In this document: positions 1 to 6,181 of the stretch, in pieces
Layout: each line of letters starts with the position of its first letter
Position numbering within the stretch: position 1 is the stretch's first letter
NCBI GenBank assembly: GCA_029861485.1
Contig: JAOTZF010000086.1
Location: forward strand, 1-7,527
Source of the DNA: Thermoleophilia bacterium
GTDB taxonomy: Bacteria > Actinomycetota > Thermoleophilia > Miltoncostaeales > Miltoncostaeaceae
Length of the DNA stretch: 7,527 nucleotides
Direction of reading: 5' to 3'
Position numbers and translations under genes: made by a program
The notes under the pieces: generated by a model
Databases searched by the model: none
What the model saw: the letters and a program-made list of their open reading frames with translations, nothing else
Told to the model about the DNA's origin: nothing

Positions 1-738
1 GGCCTTTGCGACCTCCTCCGGGCCCCCGACGGTCTCGGTGATCGCCTTGGCGAGCGAGCCCGTTCCGGCAAGCGCGGTGGCGTCGGCGAGCCGGTCGGCG
101 GCCATGAGGCCGGTTGCCCCAATGACCTCGGCCACGAGTGCCGGGTTCGGGATCGGGAGATGCGGGGCGCCGCCATCGGAAGAGCTCTCTCCGTTCGCAT
201 CGTGCCCATTGGAGCCGTTGGCGCCGTTGCCGTTCGCCGACGCGGACAGGCTCGCTGCGCCCGGGGGGGACGTGCGTTCCGGCACCGAGCTCCGATCGCC
301 ATCTTCCGGGGACTCCGGCTCGGAATCCAGGTCGGCCGACGGGTCGTCCTCGGCGGCCGCAAGCTCCGGGTGATCGCGGACGCCCGCTATGACGGGATCG
401 GGGGCGCGGTCGTCCGCGATGCCGTCGCCGGGCACCACGAAACGTGCGCCACCCGTCGGGAGGGGGTCGGAGCTGACCGGCTCGATGCTCTCGGGTTCGG
501 AGTCGGCCATCGTCGGCGGTTCGGGCCCGCCGGCCTCGATCACGATCTCGACGCCGTCGATGCCGTCGCTGATCGGGTCATCAAGCTCAGGGCTACGGGG
601 CTCATCCGGCTCGGCCCAGAGGATCTCGTTCCGCTGCTCCTCGGGCGCGCTGATGTGCGCGGCGAAAGGGTCGTGCGCGACGCTACGAACCACGCGGAGC
701 TCTTGGGCGTCGTCGCCGCCGCGCCGCTCGTGATTCAT
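1..738 (-). CDS. Partial: acidic disordered N-terminus plus putative PilB/GspE N-terminal (MshEN-like) domain
   Basis: The 5' 246 codons of a gene that continues past the left edge. The first 190 or so residues are rich in Asp, Glu, Pro, Ser and Gly, with no visible fold. They include PEDGDRSS (144-151), an Asn/Gly run NGNGANGSNG (169-178) and ESSSDGG (184-190). No signal peptide or membrane segment is seen. From about residue 195 the sequence becomes helical: PNPALVAEVIGATGLMAADR (197-216), then a stretch with spacing like 'GL...RL.dA....G.SL..AI.E.vG..EEVA.A'. That pattern resembles the N-terminal domain of type II/IV assembly ATPases (PilB, GspE, MshE), which in some family members binds c-di-GMP. 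The family call is inference from a short segment and rests partly on context: a pilus operon with PilT and PilD but no extension ATPase elsewhere in the window. The ATG overlaps the PilD stop (ATGA), with a CGGGAA Shine-Dalgarno-like stretch 7 nt upstream. It could instead be an unrelated scaffold protein. Confidence 0.7.
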   Translation of the reverse strand, partial: MNHERRGGDDAQELRVVRSVAHDPFAAHISAPEEQRNEILWAEPDEPRSPELDDPISDGIDGVEIVIEAGGPEPPTMADSEPESIEPVSSDPLPTGGARFVVPGDGIADDRAPDPVIAGVRDHPELAAAEDDPSADLDSEPESPEDGDRSSVPERTSPPGAASLSASANGNGANGSNGHDANGESSSDGGAPHLPIPNPALVAEVIGATGLMAADRLADATALAGTGSLAKAITETVGGPEEVAKA

Positions 739-1499
739 GACCAGGTTCCCGTGTACACGTCGAGCAACTCAGGGCCCGCGAAGAGGCCGACGACCGCGCC
801 AAGGGCCAGGAAGGGCCCGAGAGGAACGGCAACCTTGCGGCCGGCGGATCCGTGCCGCGCGATGACGGCTACGCCGAGCAGACCCGCGGCGACCACGCCG
901 ACCATCATGGCCACCACCACCGAGAAGCCGAGCGCCGCGCCGAGCACCAGTGCGAGCTTGACGTCGCCCATGCCCATACCGGCCGGGTACGCCAGGGCGA
1001 AGGCCAGTAGGAAGCCCGCCGCCCCGAGCGCGGCAAGGGTCCACTCCAGCACCCTGTCGGGCTGCAGCACGATCTGACCCGCGTACACCACACCGAACAG
1101 CGGCAGCACGATGCGGTTCGGCAAGATGTGGTACTCGATGTCGATCGCCGCGAGTGCAATGAGCGCGGCCACGAACACGGCATAGAGGGCCGCTTGAGGT
1201 GTGAAACCGAAGCGCAGCACGACCGCAGAGATGAGCGCAGCGGCGATCGCCTCCAAGGCTGGGTAGCGCCAGCTGACTGCCGCGCCGCACCTTCTGCAGC
1301 GGCCGCGCAGCGCGAGCCACGACAGGATCGGCACGTTGTCGTACCAGGCGATCGCCTGTTCGCAGCTCATGCAATGAGAGCCTGGGCGCGTTAGCGACTC
1401 GCCGCGCGGCAGCCGCGCGGCAACGACGTTGAGGAAGCTCCCGATCGCGAGTGCGAACGGGAGCGCGAGCACAGCTGCGAACCAGTTCATCGTCTCCAT
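735..1499 (-). CDS. pilD: Prepilin leader peptidase / N-methyltransferase
   Basis: Integral-membrane aspartyl protease (PilD/GspO family, A24) of 254 residues. It removes the leader of type IV prepilins and, in classical members, N-methylates the new N-terminal residue. The N-terminal part has IGSFLNVVAARLPRG (19-33), the usual family opening, then the zinc-binding pairs CMSC (43-46) and CRRC (68-71) of the cytoplasmic loop associated with methyltransferase function. The two catalytic aspartates lie in AAIDIEYHILPN (117-128, Asp120) and GMGMGDVKLA (174-183, Asp179). About seven hydrophobic segments are visible and the length is normal. Two starts are possible: ATG at 1499 or ATG at 1490 (giving MNWF). 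Neither has a clear Shine-Dalgarno, and the longer form is reported. The gene lies 43 nt after the PilX-like gene, with a short inverted repeat just ahead of the start. Its TGA overlaps the ATG of the following gene (ATGA). The two prepilin-like proteins encoded just upstream are its obvious substrates. Confidence 0.96.
   Translation of the reverse strand: METMNWFAAVLALPFALAIGSFLNVVAARLPRGESLTRPGSHCMSCEQAIAWYDNVPILSWLALRGRCRRCGAAVSWRYPALEAIAAALISAVVLRFGFTPQAALYAVFVAALIALAAIDIEYHILPNRIVLPLFGVVYAGQIVLQPDRVLEWTLAALGAAGFLLAFALAYPAGMGMGDVKLALVLGAALGFSVVVAMMVGVVAAGLLGVAVIARHGSAGRKVAVPLGPFLALGAVVGLFAGPELLDVYTGTWS
746..751 (-). promoter_or_regulatory. Possible ribosome binding site of the left-edge gene
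   Basis: CGGGAA on the minus strand ends 7 nt before ATG at 738, within the PilD coding region. The match to a Shine-Dalgarno is only partial. Start choice rests mainly on the ATGA overlap with the PilD stop. Confidence 0.35.
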
Positions 1500-1500
1500 T

Positions 1501-1521
1501 ATCGGCGCCGTAGCTGCCGAT
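1501..1521 (-). repeat. Short inverted repeat immediately upstream of the PilD start
   Basis: Read on the minus strand, ATCGGC and GCCGAT are perfect 6-bp inverted arms around a 9-nt loop. The second arm ends one base before the ATG at 1499. The hairpin lies in the 43-nt gap after the PilX-like gene. It has no trailing T-run, so it is not a classic intrinsic terminator. It occupies the place where a ribosome binding site would be expected and could modulate PilD translation, but a stem this short can arise by chance in GC-rich DNA. Confidence 0.3.
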
Positions 1522-1542
1522 CTTGAAGGCGAGTGGACCTGG

Positions 1543-3054
1543 TCAGCCCGTCTGCTCCAAGAGCTCGATCTTCCAGTCGGCCGCGTTGCTTGGATCGCCG
1601 ACGAGGACCCCTGGGATCAGCGACTGCAACTCCGGCCACGAGAAGAACGTCGGCCATCCGCCGCCCTGGTCCTCATCGTCCTCTTGGATGCGGATCTCGT
1701 CGCAGATCATCGGTCCGCTGACGTAGATGTCCTGGTGGATGAGGCAGAACTCTTCCGCGTAGACCACGCCCTGGAAGGCCGCGGGGGCGAGGTTGCCCCC
1801 CTGGTCGTACTCGGACCAGCCTTGGGAGATGAGGATCATCATGTTCTGCTCGGGATCCCAGTTGTCCATGTCGTTGCGGCAGTTGCGCGAGCCGTCTCCT
1901 CCCGCACAGACAAGCTCGTCGAACTCGAGGTCGTCGCCCGCGTAGATCGTGGCGCGCCCCTGGTAGTTGACGAGATCGCCGTCATCGTCGAAGCGCATGT
2001 CGCCGTCGATGAAGATCGTGCCGTGGATGGTGAGGATGTTCGAGTTGTGGTTCCAGGAGATCTCCCCCACCGTCTCGCCGTCCTCGACGACCTTGCAGCT
2101 GTAGCTGGAGTTCTTCGGGGTGATCTCGCCGCTGCCGCTGCGGCTGCCGTTCATCACGCCGTCGTTGTCGAAGCCACCGGGGAAGGAGCCGGTGGTGCAG
2201 TTGTGGTTCGGCCCCGGCTTGGCGTTGTCGTACCAGTACTGGTGGTCGACCTGGGGTTTGAAGAGACTGCTCGGGGAGGGGGAGAACTCCTCGGTGAAGA
2301 CGCCGTCGTTCTCGCCACACGGAGTGGTGGCCGGGCTGGTCTTGAACTTGCACTTGCCTGCGACCGCTACGAGCTGCACGCGGTCGATGGCTTGGTTGTC
2401 GCCGATCTTCGACTGCGCGTGATTGATGAAGATGTCGTCGCCCGTCCGGACCGTGACCGGGTTTCCTGTCGTCGACTTCTTGATGCTGCCCAGGTTGTTG
2501 AGGCAGATGTCGCCACGGCTGGTTACCGAGGTGGGGATCTCCACGGTGTCGATCGTCAGACACTTGTCGGTGCGATTGTGGAAGAGGCGATCCCAATCGG
2601 CCGGGTCGGCTCCGGGAACGAGTGCCGTCACCTTCACCTTCTGGGTCAGGGTGCGCTGGATGTCCGACGCGCTCGGGCCGGTCGGGTTGTCGACGGTGCT
2701 CGTGGACGTGATCGTCCAGATCGTGCTCCCATCGCCGGCGGTCGACTTCGTGCCGCTGTAGGTCACGTCACCGCTCTCGAGGCTCACGGTCGAGGGGCTG
2801 GAGAGCAGAGCGGAGTCGGTGGGGTCCGATGCGTCGCCGATCACCGACAGACCCTCCGCGACCCCGGCCTCGGAAAGCGAGAATGCGGCGTTGTCGGCGT
2901 TGGAGTAGTCGGCGCTACGAGAGTTCGAGCCGGCATAGAAGACGGCCGCGGCGCCGGCAATGGACAGGACGCCAAGGATGCCGATGGCCATGACCAGCGA
3001 GATTCCGTCCTCGTTGGTCAGTTTGCGAGCGAGACGAGTAAGGAACGCGTTCAT
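1543..3054 (-). CDS. Large PilX/GspK-like prepilin-head protein with Cys-rich, Gly/Asp-rich ectodomain
   Basis: Protein of 503 residues with a prepilin-like N-terminus and a very large exported domain. The basic leader ends in NEDG, followed by ISLVMAIGILGVLSIAGAAA, so processing after Gly17 is likely. Mature position +5 is Met22 rather than Glu, as in GspK and PilX-type subunits that cap a minor-pilin complex. The stretch SNADNAAFSLSEAGVAEGL (51-69) matches the 'AE..L' helix typical of PilX N-terminal regions. The ectodomain holds ten cysteines (165, 184, 235, 246, 286, 320, 383, 392, 437, 451), enough for five disulfides. Around residues 335-455 short hydrophobic strands alternate with Gly/Asp turns, suggesting a beta-solenoid or bactofilin-like fold (inference). 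The start is ATG at 3054, because AAAGGG lies 7 nt upstream and the ATGA overlaps the preceding stop. An in-frame ATG at 3105 would add 17 residues inside the previous gene and lengthen the leader, so it is disfavoured. Probable role: tip or adhesin subunit. The exact family is not recognised. Confidence 0.82.
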   Translation of the reverse strand: MNAFLTRLARKLTNEDGISLVMAIGILGVLSIAGAAAVFYAGSNSRSADYSNADNAAFSLSEAGVAEGLSVIGDASDPTDSALLSSPSTVSLESGDVTYSGTKSTAGDGSTIWTITSTSTVDNPTGPSASDIQRTLTQKVKVTALVPGADPADWDRLFHNRTDKCLTIDTVEIPTSVTSRGDICLNNLGSIKKSTTGNPVTVRTGDDIFINHAQSKIGDNQAIDRVQLVAVAGKCKFKTSPATTPCGENDGVFTEEFSPSPSSLFKPQVDHQYWYDNAKPGPNHNCTTGSFPGGFDNDGVMNGSRSGSGEITPKNSSYSCKVVEDGETVGEISWNHNSNILTIHGTIFIDGDMRFDDDGDLVNYQGRATIYAGDDLEFDELVCAGGDGSRNCRNDMDNWDPEQNMMILISQGWSEYDQGGNLAPAAFQGVVYAEEFCLIHQDIYVSGPMICDEIRIQEDDEDQGGGWPTFFSWPELQSLIPGVLVGDPSNAADWKIELLEQTG

Positions 3055-3584
3055 GAGGTCACCCTTTGAGAGTTTCGAAGGACGACTACATCGATGAGTC
3101 GCCATTCAGTGTGCGTCTTGCCCGGCTCGAGGTTCACCGGCAAATCCACCTGCAGACGACCCAATTCAGTGGTCGTCGGAGCGGTGTAGTTGAAGACGCT
3201 TCCGTTGGTCAGGAAGTCCGCCACCTCGATGTTGGCGCGCAGCAGGCGGAAGCGGTTCGCCGAGACGGCTTCGGTGCGGTACTCCACTGAGGGAGCGCCC
3301 CCGGAGCAGCCGGACGGCAGGGTCAAGGTGACCGTGGTGCCGGCCTCGACGATGGCGTTTGCGCAGTGCACGTCGCGACGGAGCTTGTCGGCGGCCACGC
3401 GGGCCGCGCTCTGTGCATCGACGCTGTCCATGGCCACCTTCTGTGCGACCAATCCCGACACGAAGACCGCGACGAGGGTGCCCACGACGATCGAGAGAAT
3501 CGCCATCACCGTCACCAGCTCGGTCAGCGTGAACCCGCGCTGACCGCGCAGGCGCTTGATCAACGCAGACATGAGATGGGTCAC
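3051..3584 (-). CDS. Type IV prepilin-like minor pseudopilin (PulJ/PilW-like)
   Basis: Small prepilin-type protein of 177 residues, substrate of the prepilin peptidase encoded downstream. It has a short basic leader, RLRGQRG, then FTLTELVTVMAILSIVVG. The expected cut is between Gly17 and Phe18, with the conserved Glu at mature position +5 (Glu22). Residues about 18-45 form the hydrophobic helix that anchors it in the membrane and packs into the fibre. The segment AADKLRRDVHCANAI (64-78) resembles the alpha-helical region of PulJ/GspJ/PilW minor pseudopilins, and the remainder looks beta-rich. Cys74 and Cys93 could form a disulfide. The start is taken as GTG at 3584 because GGGAGG lies 6 nt upstream and the GTGA overlaps the stop of the previous gene. 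An ATG four codons later (3572) has no good Shine-Dalgarno but would give the same mature protein. At about 160 mature residues it could be a minor tip subunit or a major pilin. The PulJ-like helix and the neighbouring PilX/GspK-like gene favour the minor role. Confidence 0.87.
   Translation of the reverse strand: MTHLMSALIKRLRGQRGFTLTELVTVMAILSIVVGTLVAVFVSGLVAQKVAMDSVDAQSAARVAADKLRRDVHCANAIVEAGTTVTLTLPSGCSGGAPSVEYRTEAVSANRFRLLRANIEVADFLTNGSVFNYTAPTTTELGRLQVDLPVNLEPGKTHTEWRLIDVVVLRNSQRVTS
3062..3067 (-). promoter_or_regulatory. Ribosome binding site deciding the start of the PilX/GspK-like gene
   Basis: AAAGGG on the minus strand sits 7 nt ahead of ATG at 3054, within the 3' end of the prepilin gene. 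It argues for the ATG that overlaps the upstream TGA (ATGA) and against the in-frame ATG at 3105. The chosen start gives a prepilin leader of ordinary length, 17 residues. Confidence 0.7.
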
Positions 3585-4975
3585 GATGAGCCTCCCGTGG
3601 TAAACGCGATGACGTCCTCGCCTTCGACCTCGAAGACCTTGGGCTGGGGTGCCGGCGCGTCGATCAGCTCCCGCGGGTCACGCGACTGCGCCGCGAAGTG
3701 CACGTGGGCGGGCCCCGACGACCACTCCGCCACGACCCCGATCTGCTGACCCGCCTCAAGGGCCTGACCGGGCGTCACGCTGACGTCGCCCAAGTGGGCG
3801 TAGAAGTACTGGCCGGAAGCCGTCGCGATGGTCACCGACTGTCCGTAGACCCGCTTGCCCGTGGCGGTCACGAGAGTGCCCTCGAGAGGATCGCGGCCGC
3901 TGACCTTGACGACCTGGCCGGCGCCGACCGCAATCGCCGGACTACCCGGTTCCGCGGCGATGTCGATGGCGTTGCGCGACTGCCAGTCCGCCTGGGAGTG
4001 GGTGCCCACGCCGGGCGTGCCGATGATGCGCGGCCGCTGGCCGTAGAGCTCGACGGGGAGGCCGGAGCTCGGGAAGACCTCGGGCGGGCCGGTCAGCTCG
4101 ACCAGACGCCGGCCAAGACGCGCATGCGCCCGACGACGGGCCTCGCGCAGCTCGCCGGCCGCGTCCGACGCTTCCTTGGTGAGCAGATCAAGCCGATTCA
4201 GCTCCGTGTCGATCGTCGCGAAGTTCTGGTTCGTCTCGCCTGTCGCGGCCGCAGCGGCCTGCTCGACCAGCGCGACGCGCCGTGCGCGAAGGGCGTCGAG
4301 GTCCTGCTCAGCGGCCTCCAGGGCGACGGTCGCGTCCTCGAGGTCCTTCTCGGCCTGGATGATCCGCTCGCTGAGGCCCTCGACCTGCCAGAGGTCGCCC
4401 GAGGGGTTCGAGACCACCGGCGCCGGCAGCACGCCGAAGTCGCCGCCGCCGAGGCTCTGGGCGAGGGACATAACCTTGTCGACATAGGAGTTCGAGTGGT
4501 TGTAGGCGAAGACCGCTCGCCTCAAGTCCTCGTGGGCGTCTGCAGCGGCGAGATAGCGAGCGGCGCTGTAGACCGCGTCCTCCGGGTCCCAGGGGTCGGC
4601 GAGACCGTCGCCGTCGCCATCCATTCCCCAGCGGTCCCAGGTCGACGGCAGAAACTGCATCCACCCCACCGCCCCGGCGTAGCTCGGGCCCATGTTCTGG
4701 CCGAGGTTGGTCTCGACGACGTTGATGGCGCCGAGCACCTGCCACGGCACGCCGTAGGCCGATCCGGCCTCGCGCCAGAGAGCCTCCAGCTCCGCGTGAC
4801 TGCGCCGCTCGGGAACCGCAGGCGGCGTCGAGATGTTCTCCGGCGCGTTGATCGAGCCCGGCGCATTCGGCACCTCGTACGAGGGTAGCGACACCGGTCC
4901 CTGCGCACTGGCGCCCGCGACCGTCAGGCCACCCAGCCCCACGGCAATTCCCGCGAGTAGTCCCGCAAAGCGCAT
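3581..4975 (-). CDS. Secreted lytic transglycosylase / coiled-coil / M23 (LytM) fusion protein
   Basis: Exported peptidoglycan-remodelling protein of 464 residues. Residues 1-24 look like a signal peptide with an AxA-type end (ASA-Q). Residues about 60-175 are an SLT/MltB-like transglycosylase domain: INVVETN supplies probable catalytic Glu88, followed by GWMQFLPSTW (104-113), the acidic loop DGDGDGLADPWD (119-130, resembling a calcium-binding loop) and FAYNHSNSYV (156-165). Residues about 200-290 are Ala/Glu/Arg-rich and predicted coiled coil. Residues about 310-440 are an M23/LytM beta domain: NAIDIAAEPGSP (335-346), YAHLGDV (392-398) and GPAHVHFA (421-428). In active M23 enzymes the first zinc ligand is the His of HxxxD. 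Here that position is Arg334, with Asp338, His394, His424 and His426 kept, so metallopeptidase activity is doubtful. The ATG directly follows the PilT TAG, and CAGGA lies 7 nt upstream. The TGA overlaps the GTG of the following prepilin gene. Its place inside a pilus operon suggests that it clears or anchors a passage through the wall for the fibre. Confidence 0.9.
   Translation of the reverse strand: MRFAGLLAGIAVGLGGLTVAGASAQGPVSLPSYEVPNAPGSINAPENISTPPAVPERRSHAELEALWREAGSAYGVPWQVLGAINVVETNLGQNMGPSYAGAVGWMQFLPSTWDRWGMDGDGDGLADPWDPEDAVYSAARYLAAADAHEDLRRAVFAYNHSNSYVDKVMSLAQSLGGGDFGVLPAPVVSNPSGDLWQVEGLSERIIQAEKDLEDATVALEAAEQDLDALRARRVALVEQAAAAATGETNQNFATIDTELNRLDLLTKEASDAAGELREARRRAHARLGRRLVELTGPPEVFPSSGLPVELYGQRPRIIGTPGVGTHSQADWQSRNAIDIAAEPGSPAIAVGAGQVVKVSGRDPLEGTLVTATGKRVYGQSVTIATASGQYFYAHLGDVSVTPGQALEAGQQIGVVAEWSSGPAHVHFAAQSRDPRELIDAPAPQPKVFEVEGEDVIAFTTGGSS
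3591..3596 (-). promoter_or_regulatory. Ribosome binding site deciding the GTG start of the prepilin gene
   Basis: On the minus strand GGGAGG is followed after six bases (CTCATC) by GTG at 3584. It lies inside the last codons of the wall-hydrolase gene. It is the strongest Shine-Dalgarno match in the window and supports the GTG over the ATG four codons downstream, which has no such match. Confidence 0.75.
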
Positions 4976-6181
4976 CTACGCGTCCTGCCCGGAGTTGGCC
5001 TCGGCGGCGAAGGAGTCGCCGTTCGGCTCGGCCCGGCGCAGCAGCGGCACCTCGGGCTCCGGCGGCTTACCGGGGTCCTCGAGCGCCGTCGGCTCCTGTC
5101 GGTTCTCGCGCAGGCGGCGCGCCTTGTCGAGCTTCAGGACGAAGTCGTGCGGCTCGCTCGCCGCCCCAACGGCGGTATGGCGCTCGACGAGACCGTCGAG
5201 CACGAGCGTGGTCAGATGGTCGTCGAAGCTCTGCATGCCATGGACCTCGCCCCCGTCGATGACATCGGCGAGCTCCTCGACCTTCAACGGCTCGCGAATC
5301 AGGTCCGCGGCGCGCGCGGTATTGACCAGCACCTCGACCGCGGGCACCAGCCCGCCGCCCACCTTCGGCAGCAGTCGCTGGGCGACGGCGCCGCGAAGCA
5401 CGCCCGCCAGCGTATGGCGCACCGCCTCCTGGCGATCGCCGGGAAAGAACTCGACGAAGCGGTTGACGGTCTCGATGGCGTCCGAGGTGTGCATCGTGGT
5501 GAACACGAGGTGGCCCGACTCACCGGCCGACAGAGCGGCCTCGGCCGTCTCGCGATCGCGCAACTCGCCGATCACGATCACGTCCGGGTCCTGGCGCAGC
5601 ACTCGGCGCAGGGCATGTCCGAAGCTCAGGGTGTCGACGCCGATCTCGCGCTGGGTGATGAACGACTGGCCGTCCTCGTAGACCATCTCGATCGGATCCT
5701 CGATGGTCACGATGTGGCAGGCTCGAGAGTGATTGAGCTGGGAGATCATGCCCGCGAGGGTGGTGCTCTTCCCCGAGCCGGTTGCGCCCGAGACGATGAT
5801 CAAGCCATGCTTGCTGTCGGCAAGGCGCATCACACCCTCGGGGATGCCGAGATCCTCGAGAGGGCGCGGGTCGCTCGGTACCCGTCGGAGAACCATGGAG
5901 ATTTGTCCACGCTGGCGAAAGGCGCTTACGCGGAAGCGGTTACCGGCCTCGGTCACATAGCCGGTGTCCACCTCTCCGGTGCGCTCGAACTCCTCGCGCC
6001 GGGCCGGTGATCCCTCGGTGATCAGCGTCAGCGCGTCGTGCAGTTCACCAGCGGTGAGAGGCGAGCCGCCAAGGGAGAAAATGGTGCCGTCCGAGCGTGC
6101 GGAAGGACATGCTCCGTACTTCAGGTGGAGGTCGCTGCCGCCAACCTGGTCGAGCCTGTCGAGAAGGTGATCAAGTTCCAT
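4976..6181 (-). CDS. pilT: PilT-family type IV pilus ATPase
   Basis: Cytoplasmic hexameric ATPase of the secretion-ATPase superfamily. Classical PilT drives pilus depolymerisation, which underlies retraction, twitching and DNA uptake. The 401 residues follow the family order: an N-terminal PAS-like domain beginning with GGSDLHLK (14-21, the usual 'SDLHL' opening); Walker A GATGSGKS (132-139, Lys138); Asp box TIEDPIEMVY (159-168); Walker B with GELRD (205-209, probable catalytic Glu206); His box FTTMHTSD (227-234); and a C-terminal domain containing GMQSFDDHL (315-323). The core ends near residue 355. A Pro/Glu-rich tail of about 45 residues follows, longer than the usual 340-370 residue PilT and probably disordered. 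Where PilT normally has the retraction motif AIRNLIRE, this protein has RAADLIRE (290-297). ATG at 6181 is the first start codon in this frame after the upstream gene and sits right before the SDLHL domain; its Shine-Dalgarno is weak. The TAG stop directly abuts the next ATG. A PilT paralogue or PilU-like role is possible. Confidence 0.95.
   Translation of the reverse strand: MELDHLLDRLDQVGGSDLHLKYGACPSARSDGTIFSLGGSPLTAGELHDALTLITEGSPARREEFERTGEVDTGYVTEAGNRFRVSAFRQRGQISMVLRRVPSDPRPLEDLGIPEGVMRLADSKHGLIIVSGATGSGKSTTLAGMISQLNHSRACHIVTIEDPIEMVYEDGQSFITQREIGVDTLSFGHALRRVLRQDPDVIVIGELRDRETAEAALSAGESGHLVFTTMHTSDAIETVNRFVEFFPGDRQEAVRHTLAGVLRGAVAQRLLPKVGGGLVPAVEVLVNTARAADLIREPLKVEELADVIDGGEVHGMQSFDDHLTTLVLDGLVERHTAVGAASEPHDFVLKLDKARRLRENRQEPTALEDPGKPPEPEVPLLRRAEPNGDSFAAEANSGQDA
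4983..4987 (-). promoter_or_regulatory. Probable ribosome binding site of the wall-hydrolase gene
   Basis: CAGGA on the minus strand lies 7 nt before ATG at 4975, inside the final codons of the PilT gene. The match is moderate. Because the PilT stop directly abuts this ATG, translational coupling may matter more than the site itself. Confidence 0.45.

Noticed and set aside
263..269. Run of seven G (plus strand) in the left-edge gene as a phase-variation tract
   Set aside because: Short homopolymers are common in GC-rich DNA, the reading frame is intact across it, and it falls in a disordered Pro/Ser region.
160..1077. A 305-codon plus-strand open frame opposite pilD and the left-edge gene
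   Set aside because: Low-complexity, Arg/Ala-rich translation with no recognisable fold. The minus strand encodes a clear prepilin peptidase with catalytic motifs and an ATGA-coupled partner.
1429..3069. A 546-codon open frame on the plus strand, opposite the PilX-like and pilD genes
   Set aside because: Its Val/Asp/Arg/Ala-rich translation shows no domain, and it lies exactly antisense to genes with clear motifs. Long antisense open frames are expected from the GC-rich third positions.
3055..3105. Longer start (ATG at 3105) for the PilX/GspK-like gene
   Set aside because: It would overlap the prepilin gene by 55 bases and give a 34-residue leader. ATG at 3054 has a good ribosome binding site and the same ATGA coupling seen elsewhere in the operon.
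3698..4888. A 396-codon plus-strand open frame opposite the wall-hydrolase gene
   Set aside because: Mirror frame of a gene with signal peptide, transglycosylase and M23 motifs. The translation has no motifs of its own.
5147..6010. A 287-codon plus-strand open frame opposite pilT
   Set aside because: Antisense shadow of a highly conserved ATPase. The composition is His/Arg/Asp-rich with no domain.
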